A stretch of 10,161 nt of DNA from an uncultured Dehalococcoidia bacterium (GTDB lineage Bacteria; Chloroflexota; Dehalococcoidia; Tepidiformales; Tepidiformaceae), in contig CALFYR010000488.1 of the NCBI GenBank assembly GCA_937954195.1, forward strand, positions 1 through 10,161. The letters run 5' to 3'. Made by a program: the position numbers and the translations under genes. Shown piece by piece: positions 1-5,621 of the stretch. Each line of letters opens with the position of its first letter. Position 1 is the stretch's first letter. The notes beneath the pieces are model-generated. The model was not told where the DNA came from. It saw nothing but the letters and a program-made list of their open reading frames with translations, and did no database searches.

Positions 1-88
1 GTGAGTAAGGAAGCTAGAGCAGCGAGCGGGTGCAACCCGATCGGTGCTCTGGCGCGCGTCGCGGGTGCCACGACGCGGGGGGTTTGCG
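1..88 (-). other. Structured non-coding segment where the S12 C-terminus should be
   Basis: This sequence follows the premature rpsL stop and does not encode S12 in any frame. Two clear foldable units are visible. One is a perfect 7-bp stem pairing 55-61 with 71-77 around a 9-nt loop. The other is a two-tier hairpin pairing 16-21 (AGAGCA) with 45-50 (TGCTCT), with an inner 5-bp stem 27-31/35-39 closed by a 3-nt loop. The segment runs off the left edge. It could be the 5' part of an intron-like RNA, but I see neither a GUGYG group II start nor a convincing group I P1 helix, so the class is unassigned. Confidence 0.4.
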
Positions 89-331
89 TTAGAGTGCTTC
101 GATGCCGTTCACGAGGCGCACGCGGGCAACCTTGCGAAGGGCCGAGTTCGGCTTCTTCGGGGTTTGCGTGCGGACCTGGGTGCAAACACCGCGCTTTTGC
201 GGGTTGCCCTTCGTCGTGGCCTTGCTCATGCGGCCCGTATGGGAGTTGAAGCTGAACAGCAGCGCAGGCGCCGTCGACTTCTTCGACTTCGGCGTCCGGC
301 CTTTGCGGACCAGCTGGTTGATAGTTGGCAT
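89..331 (-). pseudogene. rpsL: 30S ribosomal protein S12, N-terminal part only (interrupted or truncated)
   Basis: S12 sits at the decoding centre of the 30S subunit and controls tRNA selection accuracy. The frame opens with [12 protein letters not shown] and carries the hallmark PQKRGVCT and [17 protein letters not shown] blocks, ending at NGIE around residue 78. It then reads Ala-Leu-stop instead of the usual VTAYIPG continuation, so only 80 of the normal ~125-140 residues are present. The missing part includes the PGxGHNLQEH loop with its universally conserved aspartate, and neither other frame of positions 1-88 encodes it, so a simple frameshift is excluded. Residues ~24-43 are an insertion relative to the E. 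coli protein, seen in some Chloroflexota. A Shine-Dalgarno sequence (AGGGGG, 5 nt before ATG), a TTGACA promoter and a long leader suggest the locus is expressed. It may be exon 1 of an interrupted gene, a partial copy, or an assembly junction. Identity is certain; status is open. Confidence 0.85.
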
Positions 332-541
332 TCCTGCCCCCTGTTTCCTTCAACATGACGGTGCGCATCGCGAACGATGCGCAGGCGGACCAACGGGCCA
401 CCGATTTCTGGGCACGAAAACAGGCCGAAAAGCCTGTTCGTGAACTGCGCTCCGTGCCATCCATTGGCGCAGAGCCGTCTTCAAGCACTCAGCTTCGCGA
501 CCTTCGGGTACTGAAAAACCCCGCCAGTCAATAAGCGCCGA
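332..541 (-). promoter_or_regulatory. Long structured 5' leader of rpsL
   Basis: About 210 nt separate the predicted transcription start (~541) from the rpsL ATG. Three strong hairpins lie in it. A perfect 8-bp stem, 363-370 with 375-382, closes a tetraloop that reads UUCG in the rpsL transcript. A bulged 11-bp stem pairs 413-418/421-425 with 432-436/437-442. A 6-bp stem pairs 445-450 with 467-472. No U-run follows any of them, so they are not simple terminators. By analogy with autoregulated ribosomal-protein leaders, this may be a protein-binding or processing region; that is inference. No open frame in it looks like a gene. Confidence 0.45.
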
Positions 542-547
542 AGGAAA

Positions 548-575
548 AGACTAGCACAGCGCGACATGCTGTCAA
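548..575 (-). promoter_or_regulatory. Strong predicted promoter for rpsL
   Basis: On the minus strand a consensus -35 box TTGACA (570-575) is followed after 16 nt by TAGTCT (548-553), which is preceded by TGC, an extended -10 arrangement. It points toward rpsL and is the best sigma-70-type promoter in the window. Transcription would start near 541. Confidence 0.6.
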
Positions 576-629
576 CTTCATAAGGCGTACGGTGACAGGC
601 TGCTGTTCCCGTTTGGCGAGGCTCTTCCT

Positions 630-635
630 TAGAGT
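630..635 (+). promoter_or_regulatory. Candidate -10 box for a leaderless glycosylase transcript
   Basis: TAGAGT ends 8 nt before the GTG start at 644, so transcription would begin at or close to the start codon. There is no good Shine-Dalgarno sequence and only a poor -35 (TTCCCG at 606-611). The call rests mainly on recurrence of the same arrangement at other genes here. Confidence 0.4.
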
Positions 636-643
636 AACAGGTC

Positions 644-1837
644 GTGCAGGAAATCAGCGCGGACGACGCCCGGAACATTGCCCTGAACGCGCAGGGATTC
701 GGTGGGCCGCGCCCGCGAAAACCGGGCGCCGCCGAGATGAAGGCGGTGATCGATCGGCTGCGGCTTATCCAGATCGATTCCGTGAACGTGTGCGTCCGCG
801 CCCACTACATGCCGTTCTTCTCACGGCTCGGCCCCTATGACCGGGATCTGCTGGAACAGTTGGCGTACGGCGAGCAGTACCTGTTCGAGCAGTGGGGCCA
901 TGCCGCCTGCTACATACCGGTGGAAGACTATCCGCTTTTCACGCACCGCATGGAGCGCGGCTGGCGATGGTACGGCCGGGAACTGACCGCAGAGCGCACC
1001 GCCTATTTCGAGACCATTCTCGATGAGGTGCGCGAGCGAGGCCCGGTGATCACCGGGGAGATGGACGGTGAGGGACGGCAGAAGGGGTGGTGGGGGTGGA
1101 GCCACGCCAAGCTGGCGCTTGAATACCAGTTCGCGCACGGGCGGTTGGCGGTGAAGGAGCGGCGGAACTTCGCGCGGGTGTACGACCTGGCGGAACGGGT
1201 GTTCCCACACCTGGTCGAGGGGCCGGCACTCAAGGCGGACGACGCCCACCGCGGGATGACGCGCCATGCGCTCCGGGCGATGGGTGTGGCGACCGCGAAA
1301 GACATCGCGGACTACTACCACCTGAAGGTTGCCGACGTGAAGGCGCGCCTTCCAGAACTGGTCGCGCTGGGAGAGGCGGAAGCAGTGCGTGTCGAAGGAT
1401 GGAAGGATGCGGGGTACCTCTGGCATGAAGCGGAGAGCGGGGACGCGTCGCACGCGACGGCCATCCTGAGCCCGTTCGACAATCTGATCTGGGCGCCAAG
1501 GGGGCGGAGCGAGCGGGTCTTCAACTTCGAATACACGATTGAGCTGTATACGCCGGCCGAGAAGCGGATCTATGGCTATTACGTGCTGCCGTTCATGCAC
1601 GAGGGCCGGATCGCGGCGCGAGTGGACCTGAAGGCGAACCGGCAGGCGAAGACACTGGAGGTGCGGGCGAGCCACCTGGAACCGGGGGCGAAAGAGCAGA
1701 AGACAGCTCGCGCACTCGCCAGGGAGCTCCGGACGATGGCGCGCTGGCTGCGGTTGGAGCGGATCGAGGTGTTCCCTGCGGGCTCACTGGCCCCGGCGCT
1801 GAGGGCGGTTGTTGGCACGAAGCAGGCCGATTCGTAG
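644..1837 (+). CDS. Winged-helix DNA glycosylase, YcaQ/AlkX (HTH_42) family
   Basis: The 397-residue product matches the HTH_42 family, whose characterised members are E. coli YcaQ (AlkX) and Streptomyces AlkZ, DNA glycosylases that release bulky or crosslinked alkylpurines. The N-terminus (SADDARNIALNAQG) aligns with YcaQ. The catalytic-site motif is present as Gln43-Ile-Asp45 in QIDSVN, the QxD form of the YcaQ/AlkX subgroup rather than the QxQ of AlkZ. Downstream are the family signatures RAHYMPFFSRLG, an FEQWGHAACYIP block, LSPFDNLIW (~residues 276-284) and YGYYVLPF followed by RVDLKANRQ. Length equals that of the family. The GTG start keeps the conserved N-terminal helix; no in-frame ATG precedes Met32, which would remove part of the domain. 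The gene stands alone, divergent from rpsL. Function by family is base-excision repair of interstrand crosslinks; the natural lesion here is unknown. Confidence 0.88.
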   Translation: MQEISADDARNIALNAQGFGGPRPRKPGAAEMKAVIDRLRLIQIDSVNVCVRAHYMPFFSRLGPYDRDLLEQLAYGEQYLFEQWGHAACYIPVEDYPLFTHRMERGWRWYGRELTAERTAYFETILDEVRERGPVITGEMDGEGRQKGWWGWSHAKLALEYQFAHGRLAVKERRNFARVYDLAERVFPHLVEGPALKADDAHRGMTRHALRAMGVATAKDIADYYHLKVADVKARLPELVALGEAEAVRVEGWKDAGYLWHEAESGDASHATAILSPFDNLIWAPRGRSERVFNFEYTIELYTPAEKRIYGYYVLPFMHEGRIAARVDLKANRQAKTLEVRASHLEPGAKEQKTARALARELRTMARWLRLERIEVFPAGSLAPALRAVVGTKQADS

Positions 1838-2131
1838 GAAATCATCGGCACCATTCCGGCTGCACCAAATCGCCACCGAAACGTACGGGGTCCGGCCCTT
1901 GGGCGGGCGTCTCAACCGACCGTAACTCTTGGTATGGCGGCCTCCTGACCAAAGGACGCCAGGCGACATTGTCCTCCCCGTCGCACGGGGGCGTCCCGCA
2001 CTCGCGGTGGGGCGCCCCCACCCCCAAAAGGTCCTGCGCGCCTATTCGCAATCTGTACGCCGGGTTTTCCTTTTCCCACATGCTGCTACCATGCGATTGG
2101 TGGCGCAGGTGATCCCGGGACAGGAGAGGGC
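1838..2131. other. Intergenic region with GC-rich hairpins
   Basis: This ~290-nt stretch has no convincing gene. It holds two adjacent GC-rich inverted repeats: a 6-bp stem pairing 1976-1981 with 1985-1990, and a 7-bp stem pairing GGGGGCG (1987-1993) with CGCCCCC (2013-2019). They overlap, so only one can form at a time. No T-run follows, so a factor-independent terminator is not established. The right end carries the Shine-Dalgarno of the LysM gene; I could not pick a convincing promoter. Confidence 0.4.
2122..2126 (+). promoter_or_regulatory. Shine-Dalgarno sequence of the LysM gene
   Basis: AGGAG lies 5 nt before the GTG at 2132, inside a longer purine run. It fixes the start and contrasts with neighbouring genes that lack any ribosome binding site. 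Confidence 0.7.
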
Positions 2132-2977
2132 GTGACCCAGGAAGAATATTCGGCAGTTTGCCCGTACCTCGGCCTTGCCGATGACGCGGATTCGCACGCG
2201 ACGTACGCGACGGAAGCGCATCGCTGCTACCGGCTTCCCAACCCCACGCGCATTGCCCCACCACACCAGGAACTTCACTGCCTTGGCGCGAACCATGTGA
2301 CCTGCATGGTCTATCGCGGCGAAGGTGTGCCCGGCGCGGGTGCGGCTCCGGCTCAGCCCGCGGCGGCAGCGCCGTTCGGTGGCGGGAACCGGCCGCCAGA
2401 ACCCACGCAGACGGTTCGTGGCCCCGAGGGGCGGCCCGGACAGCAGCGGCCACGGTTCGGCGAGGCGCAGCCCGCGGTTTCCGGGCGGCCAGCCAGGAAA
2501 ACGAACCCCGGAACGCTTGGCCCGCGGCCGCGCTCGGGCGGCGTAAGCATGCCGGTAGCCACGATCGGGCTCTTTGCGCTGGCGCTGGTGGTGATAGGCC
2601 TGGCCTTCGCGATTCAGCAGATTGTGGGTGACGGCGGAAACGACCAGCTTTCGCCGGGTGACCAGCTGGCGACGCGGTCGGCCCAGCAGCAGACGCTGAC
2701 GGCCCAGGCGGGCGGTGGCAACGGCACGGAAACGCAGACTCCCGGCGCGGGCGAAACACCGCAGACCCCGGGCACGGGCGAGACTCCCGACGACGTAACC
2801 GCCACCCCGACCACCGGTAACGGCGGTGGTTCGACCTATACGGTCGAAGCGGGCGACTTCTGTGGCAGCATTGCGGAAGCCAACGGCATCACGCTCCAGC
2901 AACTGCTGGACGCGAACGACATGACGGAAGACGACTGCCTGAACCTGCAGCCGGGCCAGGTGCTGGTCATCCCGTAG
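2132..2977 (+). CDS. LysM-domain membrane protein with N-terminal four-cysteine module
   Basis: The 281-residue protein has four visible parts. Residues 1-60 form a compact module with Cys10, Cys32, Cys50 and Cys58 in the pattern CPxLGL...HRCY...HQELHCL...C, which I recognise from Chloroflexota LysM proteins and which could bind a metal. Residues ~65-138 are a Pro/Gly/Arg-rich, probably disordered linker. Residues ~141-166 are one hydrophobic transmembrane helix. A Thr/Gly/Pro-rich linker with a short repeat (TPGAGETPQ, TPGTGETPD) leads to a single C-terminal LysM domain, ~235-281. LysM binds N-acetylglucosamine polymers such as peptidoglycan. Cys244 and Cys269 in the LysM could form a disulfide. 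There is no signal peptide, so the likely topology is cysteine module inside and LysM outside. The STAS-like gene follows after 74 nt and may be co-transcribed. The partner of the cysteine module is unknown. Confidence 0.8.
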   Translation: MTQEEYSAVCPYLGLADDADSHATYATEAHRCYRLPNPTRIAPPHQELHCLGANHVTCMVYRGEGVPGAGAAPAQPAAAAPFGGGNRPPEPTQTVRGPEGRPGQQRPRFGEAQPAVSGRPARKTNPGTLGPRPRSGGVSMPVATIGLFALALVVIGLAFAIQQIVGDGGNDQLSPGDQLATRSAQQQTLTAQAGGGNGTETQTPGAGETPQTPGTGETPDDVTATPTTGNGGGSTYTVEAGDFCGSIAEANGITLQQLLDANDMTEDDCLNLQPGQVLVIP

Positions 2978-3051
2978 GGCGAAGAATTTACATTCCTGTC
3001 AGGGAAACACCCGAGTGCGATCCCGGCGTTCTGCCGTGACACTTGGTGGAG

Positions 3052-3504
3052 ATGTACGTTATTCGTGCTCCCGGCCCAGGCTCGCTTGAGGTGACCTTTT
3101 CCGACCGTGTGACTTCGGCGGAAGGCCTGCGGGCCATTTCGCAGGCGTTCGCGCTGGCCGATGCCGGCGCAGTAACCGCCGCGTTGTGCGACCTGAGCGA
3201 TGTCCGGCGTGGCCCGGGAAACTACCTGGAACTCGGCGTGGCGCTGGCGACCCGAATCCGGTCCGGGATGCGGATCGCGTTCGTGGCGGGGCGAGCACAG
3301 CGGCCGTTTGTCCGGCGGTTGGCCCGGTTCAGCGGGATTCGCGAGGGGCTCGGGCTCTTCGAAACGCGGCAGGAGGCCGAGCGGTGGCTCAGCGCCGCCG
3401 CCGGGGCTCCGGCGCCATCATCGGTGCGGCGAAGGCATTACCAGGAGATCGCCAGGCCACGGACAACCGGGAGCGAACCGGGACGGCGCAAGGGCGCCGC
3501 TTAA
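3052..3504 (+). CDS. SpoIIAA/STAS-like small protein
   Basis: The product (~150 residues) has the alternating strand/helix pattern of SpoIIAA-like (STAS/SEC14) proteins: an N-terminal strand with SLEVTFSDRVT, a helix, a central strand AALCDLSDV, a helix, a strand RIAFVAG, and the typical end FETRQEAERWL. A basic, probably disordered tail of ~35 residues follows. Family members act as regulatory or partner-binding modules rather than enzymes; no specific partner can be named. The start is uncertain. TTG 3043, GTG 3046 and ATG 3052 are all in frame, and the GGTGGAG before the ATG is too close to serve it well; ATG was chosen as the strongest codon. It probably shares a transcript with the LysM gene. 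Its stop codon overlaps that of the convergent PilZ gene. Family assignment rests on pattern, not a search. Confidence 0.6.
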   Translation: MYVIRAPGPGSLEVTFSDRVTSAEGLRAISQAFALADAGAVTAALCDLSDVRRGPGNYLELGVALATRIRSGMRIAFVAGRAQRPFVRRLARFSGIREGLGLFETRQEAERWLSAAAGAPAPSSVRRRHYQEIARPRTTGSEPGRRKGAA

Positions 3505-4097
3505 CTGGCCTGTTGCACCTGATCCGATACGAGGCCCGAGATGAGCTGGCGGATGAAGGCGGCCTGGGGCGCGGTAAGTTCGTTGAAGCGCAGGTGGAGA
3601 ATCGTCGCCGGCCCGGATGGCGTGGTGCGGACGATGTCGCACACGACCTGCGCCGAATAGCCGCCCGACCAGAGACGAGCTTCGACCTGGTTGCCGCCTG
3701 GGCGTGTATCCACCGCGATGGCGAGTCCGCCCATGGAGATATCCACCAGGCGCCCGGCCTGCCGGCTGGACCCGAGCACGGAACGGACTTCGACCTGCAT
3801 ATCGGCCTGGAAGCGCTTGTCTTTGCGGAGGTCGAGCGGCTTCCAGGGGCCGCGCAGCTTGAACGCCACCGCCGAATTCTTGTGAGCGAAGTATGCGGCC
3901 GGAGCAACGCGGCGAGACCCGGAGACCCCGGCGATGAGCAGGTAGACAGCATCCGGGTCCCAGGTAGCGACAACCTCGGGCAGGCGCAGCGCCACGCTGT
4001 CATCGCGTACGGCGACGATATCGGCCACCCACTGACCCGGCGGGTCGGTGCGACGGACGATGGAGAGCTGCTTACCGGGTTCGAGATCATCCCGCAT
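3501..4097 (-). CDS. PilZ-domain c-di-GMP receptor protein
   Basis: The 198-residue product has a C-terminal PilZ domain beginning near residue 88. Both parts of the cyclic-di-GMP binding signature are present: RxxxR as Arg91-Lys-Asp-Lys-Arg95, and [D/N]xSxxG as Asp119-Ile-Ser121-Met-Gly-Gly124, separated as expected. The N-terminal ~85 residues look like a beta-rich YcgR-type flanking domain. Such proteins change partner binding when c-di-GMP rises and control motility, exopolysaccharide or development. There is no membrane segment, so it should be cytoplasmic. The ATG at 4097 lacks a Shine-Dalgarno; an upstream in-frame stop rules out much extension, and a weak GATAAC box sits 8 nt before it. 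It is convergent with the STAS-like gene and divergent from the acetyltransferase. Its output is unknown. Confidence 0.85.
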   Translation of the reverse strand: MRDDLEPGKQLSIVRRTDPPGQWVADIVAVRDDSVALRLPEVVATWDPDAVYLLIAGVSGSRRVAPAAYFAHKNSAVAFKLRGPWKPLDLRKDKRFQADMQVEVRSVLGSSRQAGRLVDISMGGLAIAVDTRPGGNQVEARLWSGGYSAQVVCDIVRTTPSGPATILHLRFNELTAPQAAFIRQLISGLVSDQVQQAS

Positions 4098-4166
4098 ACG
4101 CCGTGGTTATCGGCAGACCATGGCCGGAACCTGAGTGGTTCGATTTCGCGAGCCTCCGCCGGGGAC

Positions 4167-4172
4167 TAGGAT
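4167..4172 (+). promoter_or_regulatory. Candidate -10 box for a leaderless rimI-like transcript
   Basis: TAGGAT ends 7 nt before the GTG at 4180. AGGA inside the same bases could alternatively be read as a Shine-Dalgarno with 8-nt spacing, so this site is ambiguous. Either reading supports GTG 4180 as the start. Confidence 0.4.
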
Positions 4173-4179
4173 CCCGGAC

Positions 4180-4725
4180 GTGCGAAGTGATGCTCCACCC
4201 GTCGTGGCGAGAATGCGCCCGGACGACATCCCGGAAGTAATGGCCCTTGAGCGGTCGGCATACTCCAAGGGGTGGCCGGCCACGGCCTTTGAGCGGGAAC
4301 TCACGCAGAACGCCATGGCCCGTTATGTGGTCCTCCGCGAGGCGGGCGGGCGAATGCTGGCTTTCGGTGGGCTCTGGCTGATGGTCGGAGAGGCGCACAT
4401 CGTGACCGTCGCCGTCCTCCCGGAGGAGCAGCGCAAGGGTTTCGGCCGGGCCATGGTGCATGCGCTGGTGGAGCTGGCGAGAGACGAGGGGATGGAGGTC
4501 GCGACGTTGGAGGTCCGGGTTTCGAACCAGGCGGCCCGTGCGCTTTACCGGGAGTACGGCTTCTATGAGGTGGGCACCCGCAAGCGGTACTACTCGGACA
4601 ATGGCGAAGACGCCGTGATTATGACGAGCGAAGGACTGGAGACGGACGCGGTCCGAAAACGGCTGGAGCGGCTGGCCGGCGAACTCGAGGTGCGGTTCCC
4701 GGGGATCGTGCCGCGGATCAGTTGA
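4180..4725 (+). CDS. rimI: GNAT acetyltransferase, RimI-like (ribosomal S18 alanine N-acetyltransferase)
   Basis: RimI acetylates the N-terminal alanine of ribosomal protein S18 using acetyl-CoA. The sequence shows the GNAT fold in order: an N-terminal MRPDDIPEVMALERSAYS segment, motif A with VAVLPEEQRKGFGRAM (the Q/RxxGxG acetyl-CoA pyrophosphate loop), the LEVRVSNQAARALYREYGF motif B, and a RimI-like RKRYYSDNGEDAVIM end. A C-terminal extension of ~35 residues is longer than in E. coli RimI. The frame is open back to GTG 4135. GTG 4180 is preferred because of the sequence just upstream, giving 181 residues. Met at 4213 would cut into the first strand. The stop overlaps the 3' end of the minus-strand gene at 4718 by 8 bp. 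The GNAT family is certain; the S18 substrate is inferred, and other small-protein acetylations are possible. Confidence 0.8.
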   Translation: MRSDAPPVVARMRPDDIPEVMALERSAYSKGWPATAFERELTQNAMARYVVLREAGGRMLAFGGLWLMVGEAHIVTVAVLPEEQRKGFGRAMVHALVELARDEGMEVATLEVRVSNQAARALYREYGFYEVGTRKRYYSDNGEDAVIMTSEGLETDAVRKRLERLAGELEVRFPGIVPRIS

Positions 4726-5044
4726 GAGCGCTGGCCAGGTCCTTGAGAACGACCTCTGCACGATCCAGGCGGGCGAGGATTCCCCATGGCCCGTGGATAT
4801 TGAGCGTCATGTTCTCCGCCTGGCCGCGAACGCCGGGGAGGCGGCCGCGCTTGCCGGCGGCTTCGTAGTACCGCTGCACCTCCGGCGAGCCGTCACCGAA
4901 GGTGGCGACCAGGATCTCAACCGTGCGATCGTCCCAGATGTCGTAGTCAAAGGGATTGGGGCCGCTTCCGCGGAGGCGTCCGATCTTCGTGATCTGGTCT
5001 TCGATGCGTGCGCGGGCGCGCGCCGGGTTAGAGACGTTCGTCAT
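4718..5044 (-). CDS. Unrecognised small protein (108 aa)
   Basis: I do not recognise the family. The product is soluble-looking, with no signal peptide or membrane segment. It has a basic N-terminal helix (ARARARIEDQITKIGRLRG), a central acidic/aromatic segment (PNPFDYDIWDDRTVEIL), and a C-terminal helix rich in Leu/Ala. The coding case is its fit between neighbours, plausible composition, and a good promoter. TAGAAT (5051-5056) lies 6 nt before the ATG, with CTTACA (5075-5080) 18 nt further up, and there is no Shine-Dalgarno, consistent with a leaderless transcript. It lies 41 nt downstream of another minus-strand gene but appears to have its own promoter. Its end overlaps the convergent rimI-like gene by 8 bp. 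Confidence 0.65.
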   Translation of the reverse strand: MTNVSNPARARARIEDQITKIGRLRGSGPNPFDYDIWDDRTVEILVATFGDGSPEVQRYYEAAGKRGRLPGVRGQAENMTLNIHGPWGILARLDRAEVVLKDLASALN

Positions 5045-5050
5045 GCGGCG

Positions 5051-5080
5051 ATTCTAGAACGCGAGGACGCAAGGTGTAAG
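5051..5080 (-). promoter_or_regulatory. Predicted promoter of the 108-aa gene, leaderless type
   Basis: On the minus strand CTTACA (5075-5080) and TAGAAT (5051-5056, five of six consensus bases) are 18 nt apart. The -10 box ends 6 nt before the ATG at 5044, leaving no room for a ribosome binding site. Confidence 0.5.
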
Positions 5081-5085
5081 CGGTA

Positions 5086-5514
5086 TCAGGCGGCCGCACG
5101 CCCGAGGTTCAGCTCGAAGGCGATATCACCAAGGCTGAGGAGGGCACCGACGACTTCGACCGGCCCTTCGCCAGCGGCATTGCGGGCATCGATGAGGAAG
5201 CCTTCCACGCTGGTTGCGCCGGCTTCGCTGTAGAAGCTCTCGGGGCGGACGACGCCCATGCTGTTACTGCATACCACGCGGCCGGAGGCATCGCGGCAGG
5301 CGAGCGCGAGCGCGACGTGGTCGATCCCGTACGGCCGGCGCATTTCGCCCATCTGGCGGCGTACCCAGGCGACCATATCGGCGGCGAGGCTGGCATCCGC
5401 CTCGGCATCGCCCAGGCGGTCTATGGTCCATGCAGCCTCGCGGACACCGACACCATCGCGGATCAGCCGCTCGACGCGGCGGTGAGTCGAGAGCTTTCGG
5501 AAGAAGTGCTTCAC
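5086..5514 (-). CDS. Unrecognised protein (142 aa)
   Basis: No family is recognised. The N-terminal ~60 residues are basic and helical (HFFRKLSTHRRVERLIRDG), followed by an acidic stretch (DRLGDAEADASLAADM). The C-terminal ~75 residues look like a mixed alpha/beta domain with HVALALACRDASGRVV, MGVVRPESFYSE and VEVVGALLSLGDIAFEL. There is no signal peptide or transmembrane helix. It starts with GTG at 5514; a GATAAGGG purine run is just upstream, with poor spacing for a ribosome binding site. It is transcribed toward the 108-aa gene, 41 nt away, and diverges from the gene at 5622. Codon use is GC-rich like its neighbours. The competing plus-strand frame over the same bases has Arg-rich low-complexity translation and is judged a shadow. 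Confidence 0.6.
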   Translation of the reverse strand: MKHFFRKLSTHRRVERLIRDGVGVREAAWTIDRLGDAEADASLAADMVAWVRRQMGEMRRPYGIDHVALALACRDASGRVVCSNSMGVVRPESFYSEAGATSVEGFLIDARNAAGEGPVEVVGALLSLGDIAFELNLGRAAA

Positions 5515-5604
5515 GCCCTTATCTTCGGCAGGAAACGGCGCGCGCTTGGTTGCAATTGGGGTGCATCGAATCCGGGCGCGCTGGCCGGGGAGGCAACCGG
5601 GACG

Positions 5605-5610
5605 TAGACT
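5605..5610 (+). promoter_or_regulatory. Candidate -10 box upstream of the 149-aa gene
   Basis: TAGACT lies 11 nt before the ATG at 5622, and is the same hexamer as found before the acyl-CoA dehydrogenase-like gene. Here a Shine-Dalgarno (AGAGG, 5612-5616) also lies between box and start, so the box may be coincidental or upstream of a very short leader. Confidence 0.25.
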
Positions 5611-5621
5611 CAGAGGTCCTG

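Noticed and set aside
1..88. Group II or group I intron start after the rpsL break
   Set aside because: No GUGYG-like start and no convincing internal guide pairing with the last exon bases were found; intron identity stays unproven.
1..249. Plus-strand open frames over the rpsL region
   Set aside because: They are antisense to a clearly conserved S12 sequence and translate to Cys/Arg/Gly-rich low-complexity protein.
821..1675. 284-residue minus-strand frame inside the glycosylase gene
   Set aside because: It is a shadow of the strongly conserved plus-strand gene; its translation is His/Arg/Pro-rich with no recognisable domain.
1986..2026. Possible G-quadruplex on the minus strand (GGGGG runs)
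   Set aside because: The runs are split by long C-rich pieces that pair with them in hairpins; regular loop spacing is absent.
1842..2902. Two long minus-strand frames over the LysM gene and its upstream region
   Set aside because: They are Arg/Pro-rich shadow translation opposite a gene with clear domains and a strong ribosome binding site.
3186..4169. 327-residue plus-strand frame spanning the STAS-like and PilZ genes
   Set aside because: It crosses two genes with recognisable families in other frames and shows no domain of its own.
4087..4761. 224-residue minus-strand frame opposite the acetyltransferase
   Set aside because: It is a shadow of a clear GNAT domain, with His/Arg/Pro-rich composition.
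5214..5621. N-terminal extension of the 149-residue gene
   Set aside because: The extra 136 residues are almost entirely Arg/Gly/Pro and antisense to the 142-residue gene; a good ribosome binding site marks ATG 5622.
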